DNA of 64,000 bases from Suillus spraguei (Eukaryota > Basidiomycota > Agaricomycetes > Boletales > Suillaceae), in the NCBI GenBank assembly GCA_016800925.1, contig JABCPU010000264.1, positions 1-64,000 of the forward strand, in the 5' to 3' direction. Position 1 is the first letter of the stretch; each line of letters begins with the position of its first letter. The position numbers and the translations under genes are program-made. Below are positions 11,374 through 22,295 of this stretch, one piece after another. The notes beneath the pieces were generated by a model, which saw only the letters and a program-made list of their open reading frames with translations, was not told the DNA's origin and did not search any database.

Positions 11374-12390
11374 CTAGTATTTTGTATGACCTCCCTTGGC
11401 TTTAATTACTGCCTCTATCCTTCTAGGCATACTCTCAATTAATTTCTGGCAATCCTCAGCTGTGATCTTCCCCCATTCCACTGCTACTCTCTCCCAAAGC
11501 TCCCATACTCCTTTAGGGGGGTTTTCATAGGCTTGAAGCTTTTTCTTGAGTGTTCCCCAGAGATGTTCAATGACATTGACATCAGGAGACTGTGCTGGCC
11601 AGTCAAGAACATTGATGTTATGTTCTTCAAACCATTCCCTAGCTCTTCTGGATGTGTGCTTGGGATCATTATCCTGTTGGAAAATGATATCTTCTTCATC
11701 AATCCCTGATTCTGCCAAGCTAGGCAGCAAGTGGTCATTTAAAATGTCCACATACTGCTCAGCATTCATCTTCCCCTCAACCTCAGCAAGCATTCCCACA
11801 CCATTCCATCCCATACAGCCCCATACCATTAAAGAACCTCCTCCAAACTTGACAGTCCCATTAACCTCTCTGTCTGTTAGGCCATCTCCCTTCTTTTTCC
11901 ATACATACACCTTCCCATCTGACCCAATCCTATTGATTTTGGTCTCATCTGACCATATAACACGCTTCCAGTCCTCTACAGTCCAGTGTTGATGAGCTAA
12001 GGCAAAGGCTAGTCTTCTCTGCCTATGTTTGATGGAGAGAAGAGGCTTTTTCTTCTTTGTTACTGCCTTGAGATGAGCTGCCTTGAGAACATTCCTCACA
12101 GTTTGTAAAGAGACAGGGGTAGTGATGGTGGAATTGATATAATGGGTGGCTTGGACAGCATTATCAGCCTTTCCTGTAGTGATATGTTGGATAATAGCCC
12201 TTTTGTCAGTAGAGGTAAGCTTGGATGGACGTCCTCCACAAGAATTTTCCTTGTCTGGGTGGCTTTCTTTGATGAACTTGGCCACAGTGGACTTGCATAC
12301 TCCAGTTCTAGAGGAAATTTGGCGAGCAGAGAGGCCAGCATAAGACAGAGAGAGGATATTATCTCTTTGAGCAGAGGAGATGGCTTTCAT
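11374..12390 (-). CDS. Tc1-type DD34E transposase
   Basis: 338 aa from the ATG at 12390; an in-frame extension upstream to 12468 looks non-conserved. The N-terminus is a helix-turn-helix DNA-binding region (GLSARQISSRTGVCKSTVAK, about residues 20-40) followed by a second HTH. The catalytic core shows the first aspartate in VIWSDETKINR, the second in IIFQQDNDPKHTS, and the glutamate in SPDVNVIEHLWG, 34 residues after the second aspartate, which is the DD34E spacing of Tc1. The enzyme cuts at the element's inverted repeats and inserts at TA. There is no stop or frameshift and the length is normal for the family, so it could be functional. Confidence 0.93.
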   Translation of the reverse strand: MKAISSAQRDNILSLSYAGLSARQISSRTGVCKSTVAKFIKESHPDKENSCGGRPSKLTSTDKRAIIQHITTGKADNAVQATHYINSTITTPVSLQTVRNVLKAAHLKAVTKKKKPLLSIKHRQRRLAFALAHQHWTVEDWKRVIWSDETKINRIGSDGKVYVWKKKGDGLTDREVNGTVKFGGGSLMVWGCMGWNGVGMLAEVEGKMNAEQYVDILNDHLLPSLAESGIDEEDIIFQQDNDPKHTSRRAREWFEEHNINVLDWPAQSPDVNVIEHLWGTLKKKLQAYENPPKGVWELWERVAVEWGKITAEDCQKLIESMPRRIEAVIKAKGGHTKY

Positions 12391-12539
12391 GGTGATTATG
12401 ACTATGATACATGAGATATTCTGGTTTATATAGTTAGATATAGTCATAAAATAACATAATGACACCACTTTATAATTTATATAATAGTGGCATGATTTTT
12501 ATGGTGTCATAAATAATGATTTATATAGTTTTAATATAC

Positions 12540-12750
12540 ACTCAAAAAACTGTCCACATGAGTCATCATTTTATAAGCCTTATATCTCCACCATATCTCC
12601 GCCGATTCCCACGGTGTAGGGCTCAAATAAAAGCCCTGAAGCCATACTACAATGTGGCATAAGTATGTCCTTGAGGAATTTGTTCATTCTCACACAATAT
12701 CATAGATAGTGAAAAATGTCAAAACATGCAGACAGTTTTTTGAGCCACTG
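12540..12750. repeat. Right terminal inverted repeat of the Tc1 element
   Basis: The reverse complement of 11135-11346 with scattered substitutions. The inner boundary motif (ACTCAAAAAACTGTCC at 12540-12555) mirrors the outer one, as on the left side. Confidence 0.85.
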
Positions 12751-12757
12751 TATATCC

Positions 12758-12930
12758 CCCTGGCCCATCCATCAACATCAGAAATCATGTTTCCCTTGGC
12801 CCACCCGTCTCTCCCGAAAATACAAGTCTCCCGGCCCACCCGTCTCCATCGGAAATAATATTCCCCCCGGCCCATCCGTCAACATCAAGGATATACATAA
12901 CCTCGGCCCATCATCCGCTGGCCCATCTTT
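12758..12930. repeat. Degenerate tandem repeat, units of about 33 bp starting GGCCCAYCC
   Basis: Units beginning GGCCCATCC or GGCCCACCC follow one another at about 33-34 bp (starts near 12762, 12797, 12833 and 12869), most followed by a CATC(A/G)GAAAT-like piece. They fill the junction between the Tc1 element and the remaining G1 protease sequence and belong to neither. Confidence 0.6.
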
Positions 12931-12989
12931 GATGGGATATTATGTAAGTCGGGTGACCCGTATAGTATGGAGTTTGTCACTGAAGGGGC

Positions 12990-13470
12990 TCCCATATCAA
13001 TTTCAATTTCATCTGATTTCGTTGTTCGGGGAAGGACGAGTGTTTCAGCAGCCCAATCTATACTTGGGTTCATTGCGCATAACCACAGAATTCCCAGAAG
13101 GATTTGATCCCTTCTTCCTAGTTTGGTGATGTTGAATTTTCCATACATGGTTTGTTCATCGATTTTGACCACTAGGAGACAGTAGTGTGTGATTGGTCCT
13201 CCTTTGATAAGAGTTCCATCTGCCGTAGTAACTCGAAATGGTGTTTTGAGTTTTTGTCATGTGATTTGATGGAGTTTCACAAACTCTTCGGAAATGAATG
13301 TTCCTGCCGCTCCTGAATCAATGACAGCGGTGGTGTCGACAGATTTTAAGCGAGTACGCGAGTGAAGGGTGATAGGGACATGAAGTTCTTTTCTTTCACC
13401 TACAGCACGTACAAGTCTTAGTAATACATTGGGAGAAACATACGTCGAATCTTTGTTTCTCCAAGTCAAA
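12990..13470 (-). pseudogene. Truncated G1 pol, protease part only
   Basis: It starts by the stop-start overlap after gag and reads through the aspartic protease motif AVIDSGAAGTFIS. A stop follows shortly (TGA in place of the arginine codon after HQIT) and the similarity continues to about 12990. Reverse transcriptase, RNase H, integrase and chromodomain are missing, so this copy cannot move on its own. Confidence 0.85.
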
Positions 13471-14302
13471 AATCCTCAACAATCCGCCTTACAGTTTCTT
13501 TGTCTTCTTCTTCTTCTTTGACTTTGGTTTGTCGGAGCGGGGTCTTCTTCTTTCTGTCAGGACAATTATGAATGCGATGTCCTGTCTTCTTGCATCCAAA
13601 GCATTGTCCCTTCTTCATGCATTCGGATCTCTCCGTATCAGAGATTTGATCTACGACCATTGCGTTAGAATCATGGTTCGGTATGTAACATGCATTTCCA
13701 TAGTTCTTCTTTTTCTGTTGTGGAGCATGACGTGTCCTCATGGCTTGAAGGCGATGATGGGAATTGTCGATGGAAACACATTGCAGCACGACGTCTCGGA
13801 ATACTTCTGAGACATCTCCTAGTGCGAAAAGCTTTGTAAGGATGCCCCAATTCAGGCCATCTTGGAAGAATTGGATCTTCATTGCATTATCGGTGATATG
13901 AGCCTTGGCTGCAAGTGCCTCGAAATCAGCAATGTAGGTGTGAAGATCTCCACTTCCTTGTTTGAGGTCCCTGAGTTTCGTGAGTGCGGTTCCTTTGGTA
14001 TCCACTGGGTCAAAGGCTTCTTTGAAGCTTTTCATAAAATCCACCATTGTCCCATAACCAACTTTTTGTCCAGAGGTGTCGGTTGATTGAGCATGGTCAA
14101 GGAATTGCTCTTTCCAGGATTTGGCATTCCTTTCGGTCATAAAGGATGTTATGAAAATGATCTTCTGCTTGTCGGTAGTGTAAAGCTTTTCGTTGATATT
14201 GAAGTGAAGATTACATGACTGGATAAATTCGCAAGAATTGTCGCGATCTCCATCAAAAGCAATTGGCTGGCTGATCTTATATTCGAATTCTTTGGTCGCC
14301 AT
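13466..14302 (-). CDS. Gag of G1, open reading frame intact
   Basis: 278 aa, starting MATKEFEYKI. The body is a retrotransposon Gag domain (TSFMTERNAKSWKEQFLDHA around residue 50, then KLRDLKQGSGDLHTYIADFE). Near the end is one CCHC zinc knuckle, CFGCKKTGHRIHNC (CX2CX4HX4C), followed by a basic and acidic tail. It assembles the virus-like particle and binds RNA. It is the only full-length open gag of this family in the window: G2 has a premature stop, and G3 and G4 have frameshifts. It could in principle package other copies; this is inference. Confidence 0.9.
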   Translation of the reverse strand: MATKEFEYKISQPIAFDGDRDNSCEFIQSCNLHFNINEKLYTTDKQKIIFITSFMTERNAKSWKEQFLDHAQSTDTSGQKVGYGTMVDFMKSFKEAFDPVDTKGTALTKLRDLKQGSGDLHTYIADFEALAAKAHITDNAMKIQFFQDGLNWGILTKLFALGDVSEVFRDVVLQCVSIDNSHHRLQAMRTRHAPQQKKKNYGNACYIPNHDSNAMVVDQISDTERSECMKKGQCFGCKKTGHRIHNCPDRKKKTPLRQTKVKEEEEDKETVRRIVEDF

Positions 14303-14500
14303 ATTTGGCGATTCGTCTGGTGAGTTATACTTTCTCGATGCCTACACGCGCTGTCTTGCTGTCCGTTAGGGCTTGTCTTCTGTCAGAGGGCTGCTCTTGA
14401 CAATCGGTTTAGCGTACACGTACGCTAATCTGCTTATCTAAGCAATCAGGTTTCGGGGTCGAAGACTGGATAGTCAACGATCAAATAGAATTTAATCTTT

Positions 14501-14978
14501 TGTTATGAACTGGGGTGGCGTCACCAGCGACAGTGAAAAGACACAGTCGGTCTGCTGGGAGCTTCTTACAATGCCCAAAAGAGGACAAGGTGAAAGTACA
14601 AGGAACTCGTTCCGAGTACGATCAAGGGTCTGGCCTCAAGGATAAGTCCAAGAGGTTCTTACAAGAATAGAGACTAAGACTAAGGAGTGCTTAGACTTAG
14701 AGACGATTCAAGGACGACTTAGGTTGGAGACCTAAGCGAAGGAAGTTCCAGGTAAAACCCAGTAAGATTAAAGTAAAGAATCTACTACAAGTACAACGTG
14801 CTTAGATAGACCAATATGTGCGCACGGACCAAGAGAGGTGTGGGAAAGTAAGTGCGTATCCAAATAAAGAAGGCAACTATAGTACAGATGCGTTGAGCAT
14901 ATGAGTCAGAGTCATATGACATGATATACAAGTAAGGAAACAAAGAGAGAATGAATAGGGGCACGTACAACTGTAACA
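14501..14978 (-). repeat. 5' LTR of G1
   Basis: 478 bp, two differences from the left LTR. In element orientation it is followed (below 14501) by AAAGATTAAATTCTATTTGA, the region where the primer binding site must lie. I could not match it to a tRNA by eye. Confidence 0.9.
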
Positions 14979-15665
14979 GTAATGGAGAATGAGCATGATA
15001 GATTAACGAGTGATAAGGAAACTTTAAAGACTATGTCCACTACTGGGTAGATCCAGAGCTAGACAATAATCCTGACCTATAGTACGTGCAATGGTGTAAA
15101 ATCAGGTACTTCTATTGTGCAGGGTACACGATGCTTATATCCTAAATCATATGTACTCGGAATACTCTAGGCAAGATCAGTAGCGCTGGAGTGTAGTAAC
15201 CATCGTAAGTAAACATAGCGTGAGGCGCTGCGGCACAAGGCAACATGTAATAAGGCTTGCTGTGGAATCAGTGATAACGAACATAAAACAAATGATGCAC
15301 CAAATGGAGCTATGCGGACGCGGCAAGGACATGGGAGGACATCAGTACGTGGAACGTGGTGCAGCAGTCAGTACGGTGTGCGGTAAGAGTGCGATGCCGC
15401 CGGTAATGCTAAAGGGGTAAGATGGCCATGGACAAGTGGTAACTCCTGTAGATGTCAGATGAGTGTCAAAAGATGGGGTTTTAAGCCCAGCGCCAATATG
15501 TTCGTTACACCACCACAACTCGTCCAATGTGTTGCCACTTTTTTGGACTTCTGCTACCTTGTCCGACATCACGAGATTGGAGAAGACACACTTATGCAGA
15601 TTGAAGAAGCTCTGGCTCAGTTCCATGCCACATGTCAAATGTTTTGTGAATCTGGTGTCCACCCA
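14979..15665. mobile_element. Plavaka-type DNA transposon remnant, copy 2, split by G1
   Basis: It continues the sequence interrupted by G1 at 10545 and matches copy 1 (7245-7760) in reverse orientation. It carries a transposase fragment at 15484-15665 and ends abruptly where the 5'-truncated retroelement G2 begins. Confidence 0.65.
15484..15665 (+). pseudogene. Plavaka-type transposase fragment
   Basis: Sixty codons read NMFVTPPQLVQCVATFLDFC then LVRHHEIGEDTL and FHATCQMFCESGVHP. This matches the well-conserved C-terminal third of basidiomycete Plavaka transposases (pattern VTP, V..LA.FLDFCY..R, L..FH...F...GV). The catalytic DDE region is absent and the frame runs straight into retroelement sequence. 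Confidence 0.7.
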
Positions 15666-15758
15666 AGGAAGCCCCTGACAGAAGAAAAGCCCTAACGGAC
15701 AGCAAGATAGCGCGTGTAGGCACCGAGAAAGTATAACTCACTAGAAGAATCATCAACC

Positions 15759-16595
15759 ATGTCGACCAAAGAATTCGAATACAAGATCGGTCAACCGATT
15801 GGTTTTGATGGAGATCGTGATAACTCTCGCGAGTTTATCCAGTCGTGCAATTTGCACTTGGATATCAATGAAAAGCTTTACACCACCAACAAACAGAAGA
15901 TCATCTACATAACATCCTTTATGACCGAAAGGAATGCCAAATCTTGGAAAGAACAGTTCTTAGAACACGCCCAATCAACCGACACTTCTGGACAAAAAGT
16001 TGGTTATGGGACGATGGCAGATTTTATGAAGAGCTTCAAGGAAGCATTCGAACCGGTGGATACCAAAGGAACCGCGCTCACAAGGCTCAGGGATCTCAAA
16101 CAAGGAACTGGAGATCTCCATACCTACGTCGCTGACTTTGAGGCACTTGCAGCCAAGGCTCAAATCACTGATAACGCGACGAAGATTCAGTTTTTCCAAG
16201 ACGGCCTTAACTGGGGTATCCTTACAAAGCTTTTCGCAACAGGGGATGTCTCCGAAATATTCAGAGAGGTTGTGCTGCAATGCGTTGCTATTGACAACGC
16301 CCATCATCGGCTTCAAGCCATGAGGACACGTCATGCTCCACAACAGAAGAAGAAGAACTACGGGAATGCACGGTATATTCCGAACCGTGATTCCAACGCA
16401 ATGGTCGTAGATCGAATCTCCGATATAGAGAGATCCGAATGCATGAAGAAAGGGCAATGCTTCGGGTGCAAGAAGACAGGACACCGCCTCCATAATTGTC
16501 CTGAAAGGAAGAAGAAGACCCCACTCTGACAGACCGAAGTCAAGGGAGAAGACGAAGATGAAGAAACAGTAAGACGGGTTGTTCAGGATTTTTGA
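15759..16595 (+). pseudogene. Gag of G2 with a premature stop
   Basis: It starts MSTKEFEYKI and is open for 256 codons through the knuckle CFGCKKTGHRLHNC. It stops at 16527-16529, where G3 has CGA (CTC CGA changed to CTC TGA, a CpG-to-TpG change). The normal stop would be the TGA at 16593-16595, which overlaps the pol ATG. The core Gag and the zinc knuckle are still encoded before the early stop. Confidence 0.88.
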
Positions 16596-19500
16596 TGTGG
16601 AGAAACAAAGAATCGACGTATGTTTCTCCCAATATAATACTAAGACTTGTACGCGCTATAGGTGAAAGAAAAGAACTTCGTGTCCCCATCACCCTCCACT
16701 CGCGTACTCGCTTAAAATCCGTCGACACCACCGCTGTTATCGATTCAGGAGCAGCAGGAACATTCATCTCTGAAGAGTTTGTGAAACTTCATCAAATCAC
16801 ACGACGAAAACTCAAAACACCATTTCGAGTTACTACGGCAGATGGAACTCTTATTAAAGGAGGACCGATCACACACTACTGCCTTCTAGTGGTCAAAATT
16901 GATGAACGAACCATGTATGGAAAGTTCAATATCACCAAATTAGGAAGAAGAGATCAAATCCTTCTTGGAATTCCATGGTTACGGGCAATGAACCCAATTA
17001 TAGACTGGGCTGCCAAAACACTTATCCTCTCGCGGACAGAGAAATCAGACGAAATTGAAATCGACCTAGATATAGATCGAAAGAAGAATGGATTGCCTCG
17101 ACTCTTCAATCATCATGCCAAATGGCAACATTCCCGACTTCCGAAACCCTACGTAATTCCGTCTGTTCCTGAAGACCCTGAACCTGAAGTACGAATACCA
17201 CGTACTACAGAACCTACTCCACATGTACAACTGCCGCGAGCAGTATCACCAATCCCTCGTGTAGAGAAGCGCAAGAATGAATCTGAACCCGAGTATCGGG
17301 CCAGACAAGAACCTATCGAGCAATGGCCGATAGAAGAACAGAAGTATGGGAAAAGAAAAGCAGAAGAGGAGACCCCCGGACGAGACACCAACGTACCAAA
17401 ATTGTCCAAATTCTATGTTCCCCCGAAAACTCTTCAACATACTCCCTCAGCTTCAATCGAAGAAATCCCCGATGAAGAAGAACCTGTGCCCTCGTTGATC
17501 CCAACAGAGGATGATGACCAATTCAACACTATGCAAGATGTCTGGCACGCGCCAGAAGTGCGAGAGATCTCCTCTTACGAGCTTGGAGAAGGAGAATTCC
17601 TTGTGGAGTACGATACCGATGGAGTCAACATGAGGATCATAGAGGAAGTATCCATGGATACATCCTTGACACGCGATGGAACTTCACGACTCGAGCAATC
17701 TTCCAACTACTCCACAATTCCCCTCCCACCTCCGAAATACAGTAACAAAGCTCAGGAATTTGCCACGGATGAAAAGGAAAAGAAAAAGAAATCCTTCGAA
17801 GAATTGGTCCCAGATTATTTGCACGACTTTATAGACGTCTTTGCTAAAGACGGGTTGAACAAACTACCCCCTGAACGCCCAGGTATCGATCATCGGATCG
17901 ATACCAAACCCGGTTTTATCCCTCGAACATCTAAGGTTTACCCGCTGTCGGAAAAAGAACGTGCTGCTGTCAAAACGTTTATCGATGAAAACGTTGCGAA
18001 GGGTTTCATCTCAGAATCGAAGTCACCTCAAGCTAGTGGCTTCTTCTTTGTGGGAAAGAAAAGTGGAGAACTACGTCCCTGTCAAGACTACCGCTACATC
18101 AATGACTGGACAGTCAAGAACGCATACCCGCTTCCACTCCCTATCTCCCTTGTCGCACGCCTTCACAATGCACAATTCTTTACGAAAATGGATATCCGGT
18201 CCGGTTATAACAACATTCGCATCCATCCCAATGATAGGTGGAAAGCTGCTTTTACCACGGAATTCGGCCTCTTTGAACCAAACGTCATGTTCTTTGGCCT
18301 TTGTAATTCCCCAGCAACTTTTCAAGCATACATGAACCGCACCTTCCAACAAGAAATAAATGAAGGATGGATGGTCATCTACATGGACGATATCCTGATT
18401 TTCTCGACAACATTGGCAGAACACCGTGAACGAACCAGACGGGTTTTGATGAAGATACGAAAGGAACATCTGTTCCTGAAACCGGAGAAATGCACCTTCG
18501 ATGCAGAAGAAGTGGAATACCTCGGCATGATAATTCGCCCCAGACAAGTTGCTATGGATACCGCCAAGACCAAGGGAATCTCCGAATGGCCAGTCCCGAA
18601 ATCAGTAAAGGATGTTCGGTCATTCCTCGGTTTTTGCAACTTCTACCGCACGTTCATTTCCCACTATTCTGACATTGCCCGACCCCTTATCGATTTGACA
18701 AAGAAAGATAAGGCCTTTGAATGGTCAACTGAATATATGGACACCTTTGAAGAACTGAAACGACGCTTCACCTCCCAACCGGTACTCCGTAACCCTGATC
18801 CTTCCCGACAGTTTGCCATTGCTACCGACGCTTTGCTCGTAGCAACTGGCGGAGTCCTCCTACAAACTGATGAGAATGGTGTTTATCACCCATGTGCATA
18901 CCTCTCGCAGTCCTTAAATCCTGCAGAACGCAATTATCAAATCTTTGATCGGGAACTCCTTGCCATGATCCGGGCATTGAACGAATGGCGTCATTATCTC
19001 GAAGGAAACCCTCACCCCGTTCTGGTATTCACCGACCATAAGAACCTTCTGTACTTTAGAAGTGCACAGAAGCTTACCCGTCGTCAAGCACATTGGCAAT
19101 TGATTTTGTCTATCTATGACATTGAACTGCATCACGTGGCAGGTACTAAATTGGCAGTACCTGATGCACTATCTCGCCGACCCGACTACAACTCTGGCAA
19201 AGACGATAACGAGGACCAGACACTCCTCCCTGATACTCTATTCGTCCGTCTTATTGATACCGACTTGCAGGATGTTTTATCCTCCTCAGATCCTCTCGAC
19301 GACCCTGTCTTTAAGACAGCATCTGACGCCCTCGATGGCGTGTGCCTTCCACCTATGAAATCGGCACTCTCTGACTGGAAGATAGAGGGGAACGTTCTCT
19401 ATTTTAAAAACCGCGCCTATATTCCTCCGGCGCACTGCTCCGATATCTTAAAAAGGTATCATGATCATCCTACCGCGGGACACCCCGGTAGATTCAAAAC

Positions 19501-20261
19501 TGAAGAACTCGTGAAACGAGAAGCCTGGTGGCCCGCAATGGGCTCTTATATTCAGAAATACATTGAGGGTTGCGCCCTTTGTCAGCAAATGAAAGCGGAT
19601 ACGCATCCTGTACGACCCCCGCTCTTGCCTATTCCCTCGGCGGCTGTGTGCCCGTTCTCTCAAGTCTCTGTCGATCTTGTCACTGACCTCCCTGTCTCTG
19701 GAGGCTTTGACAGTATCATGGTCGTGGTAGACCATGGCCTTACGAAGGGGGTAATTATTATCCCTTGTTTGAAAACCATCACCTCCGAAGGCATTGCTAA
19801 GCTATTTTTGAAACATGTCTACCGATGATTTGGACTACATGACAAAATTATCTCGGATCGAGGACCGCAATTCCTATCTCGCTTCTCAAAGGAACTTGCC
19901 CGACTTCTCGACTACATCATCGCTCCATCTACGGCTTATCACCCGCAGACTGATGGTCAAACTGAAAGACTAAATCAAGAACTTGAAACATATCTTCGCA
20001 TTTACTGCCATAACAATCCTGAAGATTGGGTAGAACACCTACCAATTGCCAAATTCGTCCATAACCACCGAAAACACGATGCAAGAAATGCATCACCCTT
20101 TTACCTAATGATGGGATATGAACCACGCGCTATCCCTCATCTTATCCCCGCAGCAGAAGATCGAGTACGATCTCTGCAGAAGATAAGAGAAGAAGCAATC
20201 GCCTGTCACAACATTGCAATGCAAACAATGGCTGAACGATCCCGAGGAGTTAAGTACATCC
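16595..20261 (+). pseudogene. Pol of G2, first part (protease, RT, RNase H, start of integrase)
   Basis: The ATG at 16595-16597 overlaps the gag stop as TGATG. Domains in order are aspartic protease (AVIDSGAAGTFIS), reverse transcriptase (VIYMDDILIFS), RNase H ([14 protein letters not shown]) and integrase zinc finger (HPTAGHPGRF with CALCQQ). A TGA at 19826-19828 replaces an arginine codon inside the integrase catalytic core. Relative to G3 there is also a 12-nt deletion near 20149. The frame is finally cut at 20261 by the insertion of G3. Confidence 0.9.
20257..20261. repeat. Target site duplication CATCC, left copy
   Basis: The five bases before the left LTR of G3 are identical to 27904-27908 after its right LTR. 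A 5-bp duplication is what Ty3/Gypsy integrases leave. Confidence 0.9.
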
Positions 20262-20735
20262 TGTTACGAACTGGGGTGGCGTCTCCAGCGACAGTGAAAA
20301 GACACAGGCGGTCTGCTGGGAGTTCTTACAATGTCCAGAAGAGGACAAGGTGAAAGTACAAGGAACGCGTTCCGAGTACGATCAAGGGTTCAGCCTCAAG
20401 GATAAGCCCAAGAGGTATCCGCGAGAATAGAGACTAAGACTAAGGAGTGCTTAGACTTAGAGACGATTCAAGACGACTTAGGTTGGAGACCTAAGCGAAG
20501 GATATTCCAGGTAAAACCCAGTAAGATTAAAGTAGTGAATCTACTACAAGTACACTGTGCTTAAATAGGCCAATATGTGCGCACAGACCAAGAGAGGCGT
20601 GAGAACGTAAGTGCGTATCCAAAGGAGGAAGGCAACTATAGTACAGATGCGTTGAGCATATGAGTCAGAGTCATGTTACGTAATATACAAGGTAAATGAA
20701 GTAGAAAATGTATAGGGGCACGTACGATTGTAACA
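20262..20735 (-). repeat. 3' LTR of G3
   Basis: 474 bp, TGTTACAA...CGTAACA on the minus strand, preceded in element orientation by the polypurine tract AAAAAGGGGGTAA. Confidence 0.95.
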
Positions 20736-20768
20736 TTACCCCCTTTTTACATGTAAAGTCGCCGACTT

Positions 20769-22237
20769 TTACTCATCTTGGTTCGCATAGTAAACGGGAT
20801 CGTCGCTCCATTCGTAATCTTCATCAGCAAAGGATCCACTCCTCATGTACTTAGCTTCCTCCAAACCAGCACGTCGTTTAGAGTCTCTTCTTTTCGCTGC
20901 CTGAATACGTTCATCGTCAAGTTGCTTTTCCCAAGCATGAAGTGCGTCATAAAATCCCTCATCTTTCCAAGTCAACTTGAAGGGAGGAGGCCCAACTCGA
21001 TCGGGGCAGTAGAGGGATAGATGAGTGGGCGACCAATACCTGCAAACCTTGCACTGATATTTCGCACAGTTCTTTTGACGATGTCCTAGTAATCCACAGA
21101 CGCGGCACTTCATGTTCTCGTCAGGGTTAGAAGAGACTTTGCGCAAGGGAGATGGGGAAATGATGGGCGTAGGACTAGCAGATCTGGCGCGTTTCTTTCC
21201 CTTCTTCTTCGTCATACGTTTTAAGGCAAGAGTGTTCTGCCGCTTAAGCTGTGCCTGTTGAGCGGAGGACAATGTGTATGCTGATTCGGGAAGGTCTGGG
21301 GTGTTTGCACGCTCAGCGGCTGCAAGAAGTTCGGTGGAAGATGAGGGGAAGTGATACCGAAGTCTTTTACTAAGATTGGTGAGACGGGATCCATAGGACC
21401 AAAAGACGATGGGATAGTCATAGGGGGATGGATGTGGAGATCGCGAAGTCGAGGGCCGAGTGTTATCAGCTCAGTGGTGGGGATACCTAATAGTTGAGCG
21501 GCCTCACACTGCTCCTTTGTGCAGGGTTCATACAACCAATCAGGGCAATCAAGAGTGACCGTGGCGGCTAGTGAAGAAGTTGATTGTTCAATAGGGGATG
21601 GGGTTCTAGGAGACGCAAGATCATCTTGCGTTTGTTGTAGGTCAACTATGGCTTCTTCTACTAAGTTTCTGGCTGCTCTGGTCTCAGCGACCGACTGTTG
21701 AATGGTTTCGACAACTTGGTTGGTAAGTTGTCCGATCTCCTGGACAGCAGTGTATAAGCCAGTAAAGGCGTCAAGACTAGTATAAGTGCGTGAAGAAGAG
21801 GGTGCTGGGATAGGAAGTGGCGTATCTTCCTGCGGAGAGGGAGGTCGAGCAACGCCTGCTCGACGTTCGGCAATGATGTGAATAGCTTCTTCAACATCAT
21901 TCTTAAAGGAATCGGGAAGAAGCAACATAGCGTAAGCACGAATGCGTTTTTGAAGATGAAGGAAGCGGTGACGGAGAGTAATTTCTGTTGTTTCTTTGGC
22001 AGTGGCTTCAATGAGGGCTGCAATACGAATGATGTTGACGATGAGGAGAGCAGGGAAGGCGCCTCTTTTAGTAAGGATTCTTTCGATTTCGAGGGCATGT
22101 CCCTCGCAGAGAATGGCGGCTTCGATGTAGGAGGAGTTATCGATCTCAGTGGTAAGGTTTCCGTATTGTTCAGTTTCAGAGTCGGAGTCATTGGTGGCAG
22201 CGATGACGGGTGTAATGTAAGCAGTGGGGAAAGACAT
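20769..22237 (-). pseudogene. ORF3 of G3 (CCHC protein), one frameshift
   Basis: It starts MSFPTAYITP 58 nt after the pol stop. The frame is open to about 21345, where a C-run is one base shorter than in G2. The correct reading then continues to the stop at 20769 with GSFADEDY and ANQDE at the end. It encodes the same knuckles as G2 ORF3 (CRVCGLLGHRQKNC, then a second CX2CX7HX4C cluster). The shift could be real or a sequence error. See the G2 copy for a description of the protein. Confidence 0.82.
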
Positions 22238-22295
22238 TTCAGTGTTTGGTTGGTAGTTGATCAAGTGCTAATGCGGTTGATTGACTGAAAGATAA

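Larger units (their letters stand above)
11135..12750 (-). mobile_element. Complete Tc1/mariner transposon with long terminal inverted repeats
   Basis: The 1616-bp element starts CAGTGGCTCAAAAAACTGTC and ends with its reverse complement. It is flanked by the TA target duplication (11133-11134 and 12751-12752) expected for the superfamily. Terminal inverted repeats of about 212 bp enclose one uninterrupted transposase gene. It lies inside retroelement G1, so it arrived later. Confidence 0.92.
10546..14978 (-). mobile_element. Ty3/Gypsy chromovirus copy G1, internally deleted
   Basis: It is bounded by two 478-bp LTRs (10546-11023 and 14501-14978). Reading on the minus strand it keeps the 5' LTR, an open gag, the first third of protease, then a large deletion, then the last codons of ORF3, the polypurine tract and the 3' LTR. 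A Tc1 element sits in the deletion region. Flanking bases GTAAC (10541-10545) and GTAAT (14979-14983) are a one-mismatch target duplication. The unoccupied site, GTTAC on the other strand, is preserved in Plavaka copy 1 near 7612. Confidence 0.88.

Noticed and set aside
11546..11992. 148-codon plus-strand frame inside the Tc1 element
   Set aside because: It is antisense shadow of the transposase, with no family features.
21878..22288. 136-codon plus-strand frame over ORF3 of G3
   Set aside because: It is a shadow of the conserved minus-strand ORF3.
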